Assembly (NCBI GenBank): GCA_021785095.1 | Contig: JAJYGM010000220.1 | Location: forward strand, 1-7,519 | Direction of reading: 5' to 3' | Length of the DNA stretch: 7,519 bases | DNA from: Actinomycetes bacterium | Lineage (GTDB): Bacteria > Actinomycetota > Acidimicrobiia > Acidimicrobiales > Bog-793 | In this document: in pieces, positions 1 to 6,578 of the stretch | How the letters are laid out: every line of letters begins with the position of its first letter | Numbering within the stretch: the stretch's first letter is position 1 | The notes under the pieces: generated by a model | The model's input: only the letters and a program-made list of their open reading frames with translations | Told to the model about the DNA's origin: nothing | The model's database searches: none | Position numbers and translations under genes: made by a program

Positions 1-905
1 CGGCCGAGCGCCTCGGCGTTCGCGCGGTAGATACCGGTCATGACCTCGTCGGTGTCGAACTCGGAGTATGTCGGACCGTCGGGAGCGATCTCGAGACTCG
101 ATCCAGTGGCTATGGCTCCCGCCTCGAAACACCTCCTCACCCGAGGCGACCACTTCTCCAGGGCCTGCAGCGTCCGGGCACGCACGTAGTACTTCGCCTC
201 GGTACGGGCCGGCACGATGTTGGGAGCCGATCCGCCAAGAGTGACTATCCCGTGCACCTGGTCGCCAAAGTCAGCGTGCTGGCGCAACAGGCCAATTGCC
301 ACCTGGGCGACTGTAAGGGCATCGGCGGCGTTGATCCCGAGCTCGGGGTACGCGGACGCGTGCGCTTCCTTGCCCCGGTAGACGATGTCGAGCGTCTCGA
401 CGGCCAGGCAGGGCATGCGGTCGCGCTCGCCCGGTGCAGGGTGGACCATCATCGCGGCGTTCACGCCATCGAAACCCCCTCGCTCCATCATGAGCACCTT
501 CCCCCCGCCACCTTCTTCGGCGGGTGTACCGAGCACCTTGACGGTGATGCCGAGGTAGTCGGCCACTGGCGCGAGTGCGCACCCGGCTCCGACAGCGGCC
601 GAGGCGATGACGTTGTGTCCGCAAGCATGACCGATGCCGGGCAGGGCGTCATACTCGGCGCAGATCGCGACCACCAAGGGTCCCGAGCCTGCTGTCGCGA
701 CGAACGCCGTTGGCAGGTCGCAGACGCCCACCTCCACGGCCAAGCCGCCCCGTGCGAGCTCTTCGGCGCACCAGGCGGCGGCGCTCTCCTCCTCGAACGC
801 GAGCTCCGGCTTCGCGTGGATCCGGTGGGAGAGAGAGACGATGGACTCGCGATCGCGCTCGATGGCAGCTGCCGTCCGGCTCTTCACTGAAGCGGCGTCG
901 GTCAC
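1..905 (-). CDS. M20-family amidohydrolase / metallopeptidase (C-terminus cut by window edge)
   Basis: Likely zinc- or manganese-dependent cytoplasmic hydrolase that cleaves an amide bond in an N-acyl amino acid or dipeptide-like substrate; the exact substrate cannot be read from sequence. Translating the minus strand from GTG at 905-903 gives 301 residues with no stop before the edge. Family members have about 390-420, so roughly the last 100 residues are missing. The motif [16 protein letters not shown] (residues 83-98) is typical of the M20D/AbgB/PM20D2 type, with probable metal ligands Cys95 and His97. TPAEEGGGG (127-135) supplies the catalytic Glu130 and ligand Glu131, and MMVHP (152-156) ligand His155. 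The final His ligand lies outside the window. Residues from about 165 match the dimerisation (lid) domain, including GSAPNIVP. The start is chosen because GTG overlaps the stop of the upstream carboxylase gene (GTGA, 4 bases) and I see no strong Shine-Dalgarno, so translational coupling is likely. The family call is firm; the substrate is open. Confidence 0.9.
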   Translation of the reverse strand, partial: MTDAASVKSRTAAAIERDRESIVSLSHRIHAKPELAFEEESAAAWCAEELARGGLAVEVGVCDLPTAFVATAGSGPLVVAICAEYDALPGIGHACGHNVIASAAVGAGCALAPVADYLGITVKVLGTPAEEGGGGKVLMMERGGFDGVNAAMMVHPAPGERDRMPCLAVETLDIVYRGKEAHASAYPELGINAADALTVAQVAIGLLRQHADFGDQVHGIVTLGGSAPNIVPARTEAKYYVRARTLQALEKWSPRVRRCFEAGAIATGSSLEIAPDGPTYSEFDTDEVMTGIYRANAEALG

Positions 906-2728
906 GCGATCACCGCCACCACGTCGCCAGCACCAAGAGCGTCCCCGACGGCGACTCTCAGCTCTGTCACGACCCCGCTACGCTCGGTGTTGATCGGGTT
1001 CTCCATCTTCATGGCTTCGAGGACGCAGATGGTCTGTCCGGCCTGCACGGTGTCTCCCTCTTTCACTAGGACCTTCACGATGGTGCCCTGCATAGGCACG
1101 CTAACTCTCCCATCGCCGCCCGCGGCCGGCGAACCTGCAGCGCGGCCCCTTGCCGGGCGAGGGGCGGCCCCGCCGGGGCCTGGGCTCTGGGTCGTTGATC
1201 CGCTCCCTCGGGTGTCACCTGCGCTCACGTCTGGAACCCACAGCCTCACGCGATAGCGCCGTCCGTCGACCTCGGCGTCAACCTCCCGCAGGACCCGGGC
1301 TTCGCCCGTACCGCCGGATCCCGTGGCTTGGCCCGAGGCTGTCGTAGCCGACCCCGGCGAGTCGCTCGCCATGAGCGCAGACAGATCAAGGCTCTCCTCG
1401 ACCCATCGAGTCGAGTGGGTCGCGGAGACAAAGCCGTCGTGCGCAAGGATCACCTCGTGCGCGGGGATCGTCGTGGCGACACCCTCGACGACGGTCTCGG
1501 AGAGGGCTCGCTGCATCCGGCGCCGGGCATCCTCGCGGTCATCGCCCCAGACGATGATCTTCGCGACCAGGTTGTCGTAGAACTGGCTGACGGTGTCGCC
1601 CGAGTCATAGCCACTGTCGGTACGTACGCCGAAACCGCCGGGGGGCCGAAAGCGCGTGATACGTCCGGGAGCAGGGAGAAACCTCCCACCGGCCGGGTCC
1701 TCTGCGTTGATACGGCACTCGATCGCGTGTCCGCGTCGTCGTGCTTCGATGTCGTTCTGACTGAAGCCGAGCGGCTCTCCTGCCGCGACTCGCAGCTGCA
1801 GCGCGACCAGGTCGAGCCCGGTGACGAGCTCTGTGACAGGGTGCTCGACCTGGAGACGGGTGTTCATCTCGAGGAAGTAGAACGACCCGCTCTCATAAAG
1901 GAACTCGACCGTGCCTGCGCCTTCGTAGTGGCAGGCTCTGCAGATCGCGACGGAGGCCGCACCCATAGCCTGGCGCACATCGTCAGGAAACTCGGGAGCG
2001 GGAGACTCCTCGATGAGCTTCTGGTGGCGGCGCTGGTAGGAGCAGTCTCGCTCACCGAGCCAGAGAGCCGTTCCCATGGAGTCGGCGAACACCTGCATCT
2101 CGATGTGGCGCGGCCAAGTGAGATACCGCTCGAGATAGATCTCACTTCGGCCGAAGTAGGATGTGGCTTCCCGCTGCGCGGACTCCATCGCCTCTTGTGC
2201 CTCGCCCGGCCCGTTCACGACCTTCATCCCGCGGCCGCCACCGCCGAAGGCAGCTTTTATCGCCACGGGCCAGCCATGCTCCTCGCCGAAGGCCACGATC
2301 TCACCCGGGTCGCTCAGGGGCTGGCTCCGGCCCGGCACGCCGGCTACTCCAGCTCGCTCGGCCGCAATGCGGGAGGAGATCTTGTCGCCCATGACCTCGA
2401 TCGCCTCTGGGGGTGGTCCGATGAAAGTGACGCCCCTGCTCGAGACGGTCCGGGCGAACTCGGCATTCTCGGAGAAGAACCCGTAGCCCGGGTGGAGGGC
2501 ATCAGCCCCGCTGCGCTCGAGCGCAGCGACTATCGCTCCGGTGTTGAGGTAGCTCTCGGCCGCGCTCTGGCCGCCGAGGGAGTACGCCTCATCGGCGAGC
2601 CTGACATGGAGCGCGTCCCTGTCGAGATCCGAGTACAGCGCGACCGTCGCGACTCCGAGCTCCTGGCAGGTGCGGATCACGCGCACGGCGATCTCGCCCC
2701 TGTTGGCGATCAACACCTTCTCGAACAC
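902..2728 (-). CDS. Acyl-CoA carboxylase alpha subunit (biotin carboxylase + biotin carrier domain)
   Basis: Cytoplasmic ATP-dependent enzyme that carboxylates its own biotin from bicarbonate; a partner beta subunit then passes the carboxyl to acetyl-, propionyl- or another acyl-CoA. The 608 residues fit AccA3/PccA-type fused subunits (about 600). Order: biotin carboxylase N-domain 1-110 ([24 protein letters not shown] at 79-88); ATP-grasp 115-320 with glycine loop [10 protein letters not shown] (161-170) and [14 protein letters not shown] (287-300), carrying Glu287, Asn289 and Arg291 in place of E. coli AccC Glu288, Asn290 and Arg292; C-domain to about 440; a Gly/Ser/Ala/Pro-rich linker holding a short strand segment (about 477-500); and a carrier domain 541-608 with EAMKMEN, biotinylated at Lys574. 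Start GTG at 2728 follows a strong ribosome site. The neighbouring birA gene fits its need for biotinylation. No beta subunit is present here, so acyl-CoA specificity is unknown; AccA3 or PccA would both be reasonable names. Confidence 0.96.
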   Translation of the reverse strand: MFEKVLIANRGEIAVRVIRTCQELGVATVALYSDLDRDALHVRLADEAYSLGGQSAAESYLNTGAIVAALERSGADALHPGYGFFSENAEFARTVSSRGVTFIGPPPEAIEVMGDKISSRIAAERAGVAGVPGRSQPLSDPGEIVAFGEEHGWPVAIKAAFGGGGRGMKVVNGPGEAQEAMESAQREATSYFGRSEIYLERYLTWPRHIEMQVFADSMGTALWLGERDCSYQRRHQKLIEESPAPEFPDDVRQAMGAASVAICRACHYEGAGTVEFLYESGSFYFLEMNTRLQVEHPVTELVTGLDLVALQLRVAAGEPLGFSQNDIEARRRGHAIECRINAEDPAGGRFLPAPGRITRFRPPGGFGVRTDSGYDSGDTVSQFYDNLVAKIIVWGDDREDARRRMQRALSETVVEGVATTIPAHEVILAHDGFVSATHSTRWVEESLDLSALMASDSPGSATTASGQATGSGGTGEARVLREVDAEVDGRRYRVRLWVPDVSAGDTRGSGSTTQSPGPGGAAPRPARGRAAGSPAAGGDGRVSVPMQGTIVKVLVKEGDTVQAGQTICVLEAMKMENPINTERSGVVTELRVAVGDALGAGDVVAVIA

Positions 2729-2730
2729 AA

Positions 2731-2740
2731 CTCCCCTTCC
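2731..2740 (-). promoter_or_regulatory. Shine-Dalgarno of the carboxylase alpha gene
   Basis: On the minus strand GGAAGGGGAG lies two bases before GTG at 2728; its GGAAGG core is about six bases from the start. This purine block is the strongest ribosome-binding site in the window and fixes GTG as the start over any internal codon. The conserved IANRGE motif begins only six residues in, which leaves no room for a later start. Confidence 0.75.
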
Positions 2741-2762
2741 TGGCGCCTAACGTCGCCTGACG
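2741..2762 (+). promoter_or_regulatory. Divergent intergenic region, possible leaderless birA promoter
   Basis: Only 34 bases (2729-2762) separate the two divergent starts, so the promoters must overlap each other or lie inside the opposite coding regions. On the plus strand TAACGT (2748-2753) fits the actinobacterial -10 pattern TANNNT and ends nine bases before the birA ATG. There is no Shine-Dalgarno in front of that ATG, so a leaderless or very short leader transcript is possible. I see no convincing -35 box. No clear -10 was found for the minus-strand carboxylase gene. This is inference from a short match. Confidence 0.3.
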
Positions 2763-3656
2763 ATGGCAGAGCTCCCGGACCCGGGGAACATCTCCGCCCG
2801 GCAGGGCTCAGCCGAGCAGGCTACCCGCGGCGCACCCGCTTCCACGACCCAACCTGCTGGCGTACGGTTCCTCGCACCGATACGGCTCGAGGTGGTGGAC
2901 TCGACGAGCCGCTACTTGGCCGATCTGGCCCGTGCCGGTGCGCCGGAGGGGACATCGGTGCTCGCGGAGCGTCAGAGCGCGGGGAGGGGCCGCCTCGACA
3001 GGAGATGGGTGGACCCAGGTGGAGGGTCCGTGCTCTGCTCTGTCCTCTTCCGGCCGGAGCTGCCGATGCGAATGTGGAACCTCTTCTCCCTCCTCGTCGC
3101 TCTCGCAGCTCGCGACGCATGCGCCGATGCCGCCAGCGTGGATCTTTCTTGCAAGTGGCCGAACGACCTTCACTCAGCTGATCGCAAGGTTGCCGGGGTG
3201 CTTGCCGAGGTGGTTGAGGTGCCCGCGACGGCGACCAGGCTTGAGGGCCCCGGCGTCGCCGGAGCTGCCCTCGTGGTGGGTGTCGGCATCAACTGCAACT
3301 GGCCCTCTGACTGGGAGCCGAGCGCCGTTCTCGGTGCCGACGCCCTGGCGCTGCGGGCGACCTCGCTCGACCGGCTGGCCGGGCGATCCGTCGATCGCGA
3401 TGCCGTCGCGGACCGGCTTCTCGACCGTGTGGGACAGCGGCTCTCGGCGCTGGCCGGGTCACCTCCGGCCGTGCGCGCTCTTCTGGCCGAGTACCGGCGC
3501 AACCTCTCCACCATCGGCCGGCTCGTCAGGGTCGAGCTTGCAGACGAGGCTTTCGACGGCGTCGCCCTTGACGTGGACGACGAGGGACATCTCCTCGTCG
3601 ATGTCGGAGCTTGTATCCGGACTGTCGCGGCCGGAGACGTCATCCACCTCGGCTGA
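2763..3656 (+). CDS. birA: Biotin--[acetyl-CoA-carboxylase] ligase
   Basis: Activates biotin with ATP to biotinyl-AMP and transfers it to the acceptor lysine of biotin carrier domains, almost certainly including Lys574 of the divergently encoded carboxylase. Catalytic domain from about residue 36: VVDSTS (44-49), the biotin/adenylate loop AERQSAGRGRLDRRW (68-82), KWPNDL (131-136), catalytic-lysine segment KVAGVLAEV (Lys142) and VVGVGINCNW (171-180). An SH3-like C-terminal domain runs from about 248 to 297. The protein has no N-terminal helix-turn-helix, so it is a monofunctional ligase and not a BirA-type repressor. The first 33 residues are a poorly conserved-looking Ala/Pro/Gly-rich extension. 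The ATG at 2763 is kept because no later ATG, GTG or TTG occurs in frame before the conserved VVDST motif. No Shine-Dalgarno precedes it. Length (297) is slightly above the usual 260-280 of this class. Confidence 0.95.
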   Translation: MAELPDPGNISARQGSAEQATRGAPASTTQPAGVRFLAPIRLEVVDSTSRYLADLARAGAPEGTSVLAERQSAGRGRLDRRWVDPGGGSVLCSVLFRPELPMRMWNLFSLLVALAARDACADAASVDLSCKWPNDLHSADRKVAGVLAEVVEVPATATRLEGPGVAGAALVVGVGINCNWPSDWEPSAVLGADALALRATSLDRLAGRSVDRDAVADRLLDRVGQRLSALAGSPPAVRALLAEYRRNLSTIGRLVRVELADEAFDGVALDVDDEGHLLVDVGACIRTVAAGDVIHLG

Positions 3657-3672
3657 CCGTCTCACCTAGTCG

Positions 3673-3711
3673 TTGTCCTGGTGACCTCGTGGGCGGCGTA
3701 GCCTCTCTCCC
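3673..3711 (+). promoter_or_regulatory. Putative leaderless promoter of rmlB
   Basis: TAGCCT (3699-3704) fits the TANNNT -10 pattern and ends seven bases before ATG at 3712, the spacing expected if transcription starts on the A of the start codon. TTGTCC (3673-3678) could be a -35 box, but the spacer of 20 bases is longer than ideal. The stretch directly before the ATG is pyrimidine-rich (CTCTCTCCC) and has no Shine-Dalgarno, which supports leaderless initiation. The 55-base gap after birA makes an own promoter plausible. No clear terminator for birA is visible in this gap. Confidence 0.4.
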
Positions 3712-4734
3712 ATGCGACTTCTGATCACAGGCGGTGCCGGCTTCATCGGCTCGAATTTCGCCCGCTACTGGTCCGACCAGAGACCTGACGACCACTTGGT
3801 GGTTCTCGACGCCCTTACCTATGCCGGCAACCGTGCCAATATCGCGGACCTCGAGGCGAAGCACAGCGTTGCGTTCGTACACGCGGACATCGCTGACCAG
3901 AACGCGGTTGAGGCGGCGCTCTCGGCACACCGGATAGACACGATCGTCAACTTCGCGGCCGAATCGCACAACAGCTTGGCCGTGCTCGACCCCGCTCGCT
4001 TCTTTCGCACCAACGTCATGGGAACGCAGGCGCTGTGCGAAGCTGCGCGTAGGCTTGGAGTCGCTCGCTTCCACCACATCTCGACCTGCGAGGTCTACGG
4101 CGACTTGGATCTCGACAGCGACGAGGTATTCACGGAGGAGTCCCCGTACCGACCTCGTACGCCGTACAACGCCTCCAAGGCCGCCGCCGACCACGTGGTT
4201 CGCTCCTATGGTGAGACGTTCGGTCTCAAGGCGACGATTACGAACTGCTGCAACAACTACGGCCCCTACCAGTTCCCCGAGAAGGTTGTCCCGCTTTTTG
4301 TCACGCGAGCGCTAAAGGGAGAGTCCCTCCCACTCTACGCGTCGACCAAGAACCGCCGGGAGTGGCTGCATGTCGACGACCACTGCAGAGCAGTCGAGGC
4401 CGTCCTTGATCGCGGCAGCGTCGGGGAGACCTATCTCGTCGGATCGGGGCGTGAGGCGAGCATCGAGGAGATCGCCGACACGGTTCTCGACGCGACCGGG
4501 CAACCACGTAGCCTGAAGACGATCGTGCCTGACCGGCCCGGTCACGACAGGCGGTACCTGCTCGACTCCACCAAGATACGGACCGAGCTCGGCTGGGAGC
4601 CAGAGATCGACTTCGATGACGGAATAGCTGCCACGATCGACTGGTACCGCGACAACCGTGATTGGTGGGAGCCACTCGTGGGGCGCGCCCTCGTTGCCGA
4701 GGAGAGCTGGGCTGAGGCCGGAGCCACGAAGTGA
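3712..4734 (+). CDS. rmlB: dTDP-glucose 4,6-dehydratase (RmlB family)
   Basis: Cytoplasmic extended short-chain dehydrogenase that converts dTDP-glucose to dTDP-4-keto-6-deoxyglucose, the second step of dTDP-L-rhamnose synthesis, using tightly bound NAD. Visible: TGGAGFIGSN nucleotide-binding loop (6-15), VVLDALTYAGN (30-40), FAAESH (81-86), STCEVYGDL (124-132), catalytic Tyr152 and Lys156 in PYNASKAAADH (151-161), NNYGPYQFPEK (181-191), REWLHVDDH (216-224) and PDRPGHDRRYLLD (273-285). Length 340 is normal. Odd point: the usual family motif is STDEVYG with a catalytic Thr-Asp-Glu triad; here Asp is replaced by Cys126 (codon TGC), and AESHVDRS reads AESHNSLA. Because the rest of the RmlB pattern is intact, I read this as a variant RmlB clade, though another nucleotide-sugar dehydratase activity is possible. 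It is the first gene of the plus-strand sugar cluster, followed 65 bases later by rmlD. Confidence 0.88.
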   Translation: MRLLITGGAGFIGSNFARYWSDQRPDDHLVVLDALTYAGNRANIADLEAKHSVAFVHADIADQNAVEAALSAHRIDTIVNFAAESHNSLAVLDPARFFRTNVMGTQALCEAARRLGVARFHHISTCEVYGDLDLDSDEVFTEESPYRPRTPYNASKAAADHVVRSYGETFGLKATITNCCNNYGPYQFPEKVVPLFVTRALKGESLPLYASTKNRREWLHVDDHCRAVEAVLDRGSVGETYLVGSGREASIEEIADTVLDATGQPRSLKTIVPDRPGHDRRYLLDSTKIRTELGWEPEIDFDDGIAATIDWYRDNRDWWEPLVGRALVAEESWAEAGATK

Positions 4735-4744
4735 TCCCAGCCGT

Positions 4745-4799
4745 AGGAGAGGTCGCCGCGGCTCCCGGCTCTTCGAGCCGCACCAGCGGCTGATCAGCT
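4745..4799 (+). promoter_or_regulatory. Structured leader between rmlB and rmlD with a distant Shine-Dalgarno
   Basis: AGGAGAGGT (4745-4753) is a good Shine-Dalgarno but lies about 46-55 bases before the rmlD TTG, and nothing resembling one is closer. Between them CGGCTC-TTC-GAGCCG (4766-4780) forms a perfect 6-bp hairpin. An outer 5-bp pairing of GCCGC (4755-4759) with GCGGC (4786-4790) can enclose it. If both form, the Shine-Dalgarno and TTG would be separated by the helix base plus about ten unpaired bases, a normal working distance. The same hairpin has no following T-run, so it is a poor intrinsic terminator. The function is inference. Confidence 0.35.
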
Positions 4800-5672
4800 T
4801 TGCGCGTCCTTGTCACCGGTGCCGCCGGTCAGCTGGGCTCCGAGCTCGTCGCTGATCTTGCCCGACGGGCCACCGGAGTCGTTCACGGGCCACCGTGGCT
4901 TATCGTCGGCCTCCCACGGGCCGAGCTCGACGTGTCTTTTCGCGACTCGGTCTTCACGGCGATTGCAGGTGCAGAGCCCGATGTGATCATCCATCCCGCG
5001 GCCTGGACCAACGTCGACGAGTGTGAAGGCGATGCCGACAGGGCGTTTCGTGTGAACGCCCTTGGCACCCGCAACGTCGCCGGGGCGGCCCGCCTGGTCG
5101 GAGCTCATCTCTGCTACATATCGACCGATTACGTGTTCGACGGCCGTTCGTCCCGCCCGTACAACGAGTGGGACGAGCCGAACCCGACATCGGTCTACGG
5201 CCGATCAAAGCTGGCCGGCGAGCGCGAGGCGGGTCACGAAGCGACGATCGTCCGCACCGCGTGGGTGTGCGGACGCAACGGCGCCAACATGGCAAAGACC
5301 GTCCTTGGTCTCGCGTCTCGTGTCGGCACGCTCAGCTTCGTGAACGACCAGCACGGATCTCCCACACTCGCGAGCGATCTCGCGACGAAGATCGTTGACC
5401 TGGCTCTTGCCCGCCGGTCCGGGATATTTCACGTGACCAACCAGGGCAGCACAACCTGGTACGGCTTTGCCCGAGAGGTGTTGCGTCTCTCCGGCCACGA
5501 CCCAGAGCGCGTCCGGCCCATTCTCACCAAGGACCTCTATCCGCCGCGGGCCGCCCTACGACCAAAATGGTCCGTGCTTGACAACGCCGCCCTGCGCTTG
5601 GGGCGAGAAGAGCTGCTGCCCCCCTGGCAGGATGCCCTCGCTCGCCTGGTGGCCGAACTGATCGATGGCTGA
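4800..5672 (+). CDS. rmlD: dTDP-4-dehydrorhamnose reductase
   Basis: NAD(P)H-dependent cytoplasmic reductase for the last step of dTDP-L-rhamnose synthesis. Visible: VLVTGAAGQLGSEL nucleotide-binding loop (3-16), HPAAWTNVDECE (65-76), YISTDYVFDG (106-115), catalytic Tyr133 and Lys137 in VYGRSKLAGE (132-141), RTAWVCG (152-158), NDQHGSPT (182-189), FHVTNQGSTTWYGFA (210-224) and RPKWSVLDN (254-262). Length 290 is normal for RmlD. The start is TTG at 4800: an in-frame TGA lies at 4791-4793 and the glycine-rich loop begins within the first few residues, so no other start fits. There is no adjacent Shine-Dalgarno (see the structured leader). The gene overlaps the following glycosyltransferase by 8 bases. 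RmlC, the 3,5-epimerase that supplies its substrate, is not encoded in the window. Confidence 0.94.
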   Translation: MRVLVTGAAGQLGSELVADLARRATGVVHGPPWLIVGLPRAELDVSFRDSVFTAIAGAEPDVIIHPAAWTNVDECEGDADRAFRVNALGTRNVAGAARLVGAHLCYISTDYVFDGRSSRPYNEWDEPNPTSVYGRSKLAGEREAGHEATIVRTAWVCGRNGANMAKTVLGLASRVGTLSFVNDQHGSPTLASDLATKIVDLALARRSGIFHVTNQGSTTWYGFAREVLRLSGHDPERVRPILTKDLYPPRAALRPKWSVLDNAALRLGREELLPPWQDALARLVAELIDG

Positions 5673-6567
5673 AGATGCTACGGGCGAGGTCCTGCCCCGT
5701 CATCTGGCCGCAGTCGTCGTCAATTACAACGCGGGAGCGGCGCTCAGCACTTGCGTTGCCAGCTTGATCTCTGAAGGCATCCGCGAGGTGGTGGTGGTCG
5801 ACAATGCCTCCAAGGACACCTCGATGTCCGATCTCGCGAAGGCGTGGCCGCAAGCCAAGCAGATACTGTCTCGGCGCAATCTGGGCTTTGGCGCCGGGGC
5901 CAACCTGGGTGTGGGGTCAACCTCGGCGGAGTACCTGATCGTGTGCAATCCGGACCTCGTGGTGCGTCCCGGATCCATCGGAGCGATGGCGGCGGTGCTG
6001 GGCGGTGCTCCAGATGTCGCCATCGTGGGGCCGATGCTGCGTGACAGCTCAGGTACCGTCTACCCCTCGGGCCGAGAGTTTCCAGGAATCGGGGAGGCCG
6101 TGGGCCACGGCTTCGTCGGGCTGTTCTGGGGTGGCAATCCCTGGACCCGGCGGTACAGGCAGATCGGCCAGGAGCAGCACCGTTCGAGAGAGGCGGACTG
6201 GGTATCGGGGGCATTCCTCGTGGTCCGCCGGGAGGCTTTCGACCAGGTCGGGGGTTTTGACGAGCGGTATTTCATGTACGTCGAAGATGTCGATCTTTGC
6301 TGGCGACTGCGCCGGGCCGGATGGGCGATCCGATACGAGCCAGCAGCCGAGGTGGTGCACGAACAGGGACGCTCTGCATCTCGGCACCCCTACTCGATGC
6401 TCGTCGCCCATCACCGGTCGATGTGGCGGTTCGCCCGCCAAACAACTACCGGCCGGGGCAAGGCCCTGCTTCCCGTCGTCGCAGTCGGCCTCTGCTGCCG
6501 TCTGGTCCTTGCCTGGACGGAGCACCTGGTAAGCCCGCGGTCGAGGTTGCGCCCGCACTCGGACTAA
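5665..6567 (+). CDS. Family 2 glycosyltransferase, probable rhamnosyltransferase (WbbL-like)
   Basis: Probably transfers L-rhamnose from dTDP-rhamnose to a lipid-linked or wall-polymer acceptor at the inner face of the membrane; mycobacterial WbbL adds rhamnose to GlcNAc-PP-decaprenol. GT-A fold motifs: AVVVNYNAG (16-24), VVVDNASKD (43-51), NLGFGAGANLG (72-82), CNPDLVV (94-100, the DXD-like nucleotide-sugar site), DWVSGAFLVVRREAFD (178-193), GGFDERYFMYVEDVDL (196-211, probable catalytic ED at 207-208), WRLRRAGW (213-220) and His232. A hydrophobic segment at about 267-286 may touch the membrane. ATG at 5665 lies inside the end of rmlD (8-base overlap), so translation is likely coupled. The adjacent rmlB and rmlD support rhamnose as donor; the acceptor is unknown. 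The GT2 assignment is firm, the rhamnosyl specificity is inferred from context and motif similarity. Confidence 0.88.
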   Translation: MAEDATGEVLPRHLAAVVVNYNAGAALSTCVASLISEGIREVVVVDNASKDTSMSDLAKAWPQAKQILSRRNLGFGAGANLGVGSTSAEYLIVCNPDLVVRPGSIGAMAAVLGGAPDVAIVGPMLRDSSGTVYPSGREFPGIGEAVGHGFVGLFWGGNPWTRRYRQIGQEQHRSREADWVSGAFLVVRREAFDQVGGFDERYFMYVEDVDLCWRLRRAGWAIRYEPAAEVVHEQGRSASRHPYSMLVAHHRSMWRFARQTTTGRGKALLPVVAVGLCCRLVLAWTEHLVSPRSRLRPHSD

Positions 6568-6578
6568 AGTGAGCAACC

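Noticed and set aside
252..890. Plus-strand open frames over the amidohydrolase region
   Set aside because: The minus strand encodes a continuous M20 protein with all expected metal-site motifs; the plus-strand translations show none.
2751..2762. Small inverted repeat CGTC-GCCT-GACG in the birA/carboxylase gap
   Set aside because: A four-base stem is too short to distinguish from chance.
1328..3181. A 617-residue plus-strand open frame antisense to the carboxylase gene
   Set aside because: It mirrors the carboxylase gene, whose full motif set is present on the minus strand. The antisense product has no recognisable domain; long antisense frames are common at this GC content.
2932..3669. A 245-residue plus-strand frame overlapping birA
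   Set aside because: It is Ser/Arg/Pro-rich, typical of an out-of-frame translation, while the birA frame carries every ligase motif.
4789..4798. Perfect palindrome GCTGATCAGC just before the rmlD start
   Set aside because: A single 10-base palindrome is expected by chance fairly often and has no second copy nearby; I could not support it as an operator.
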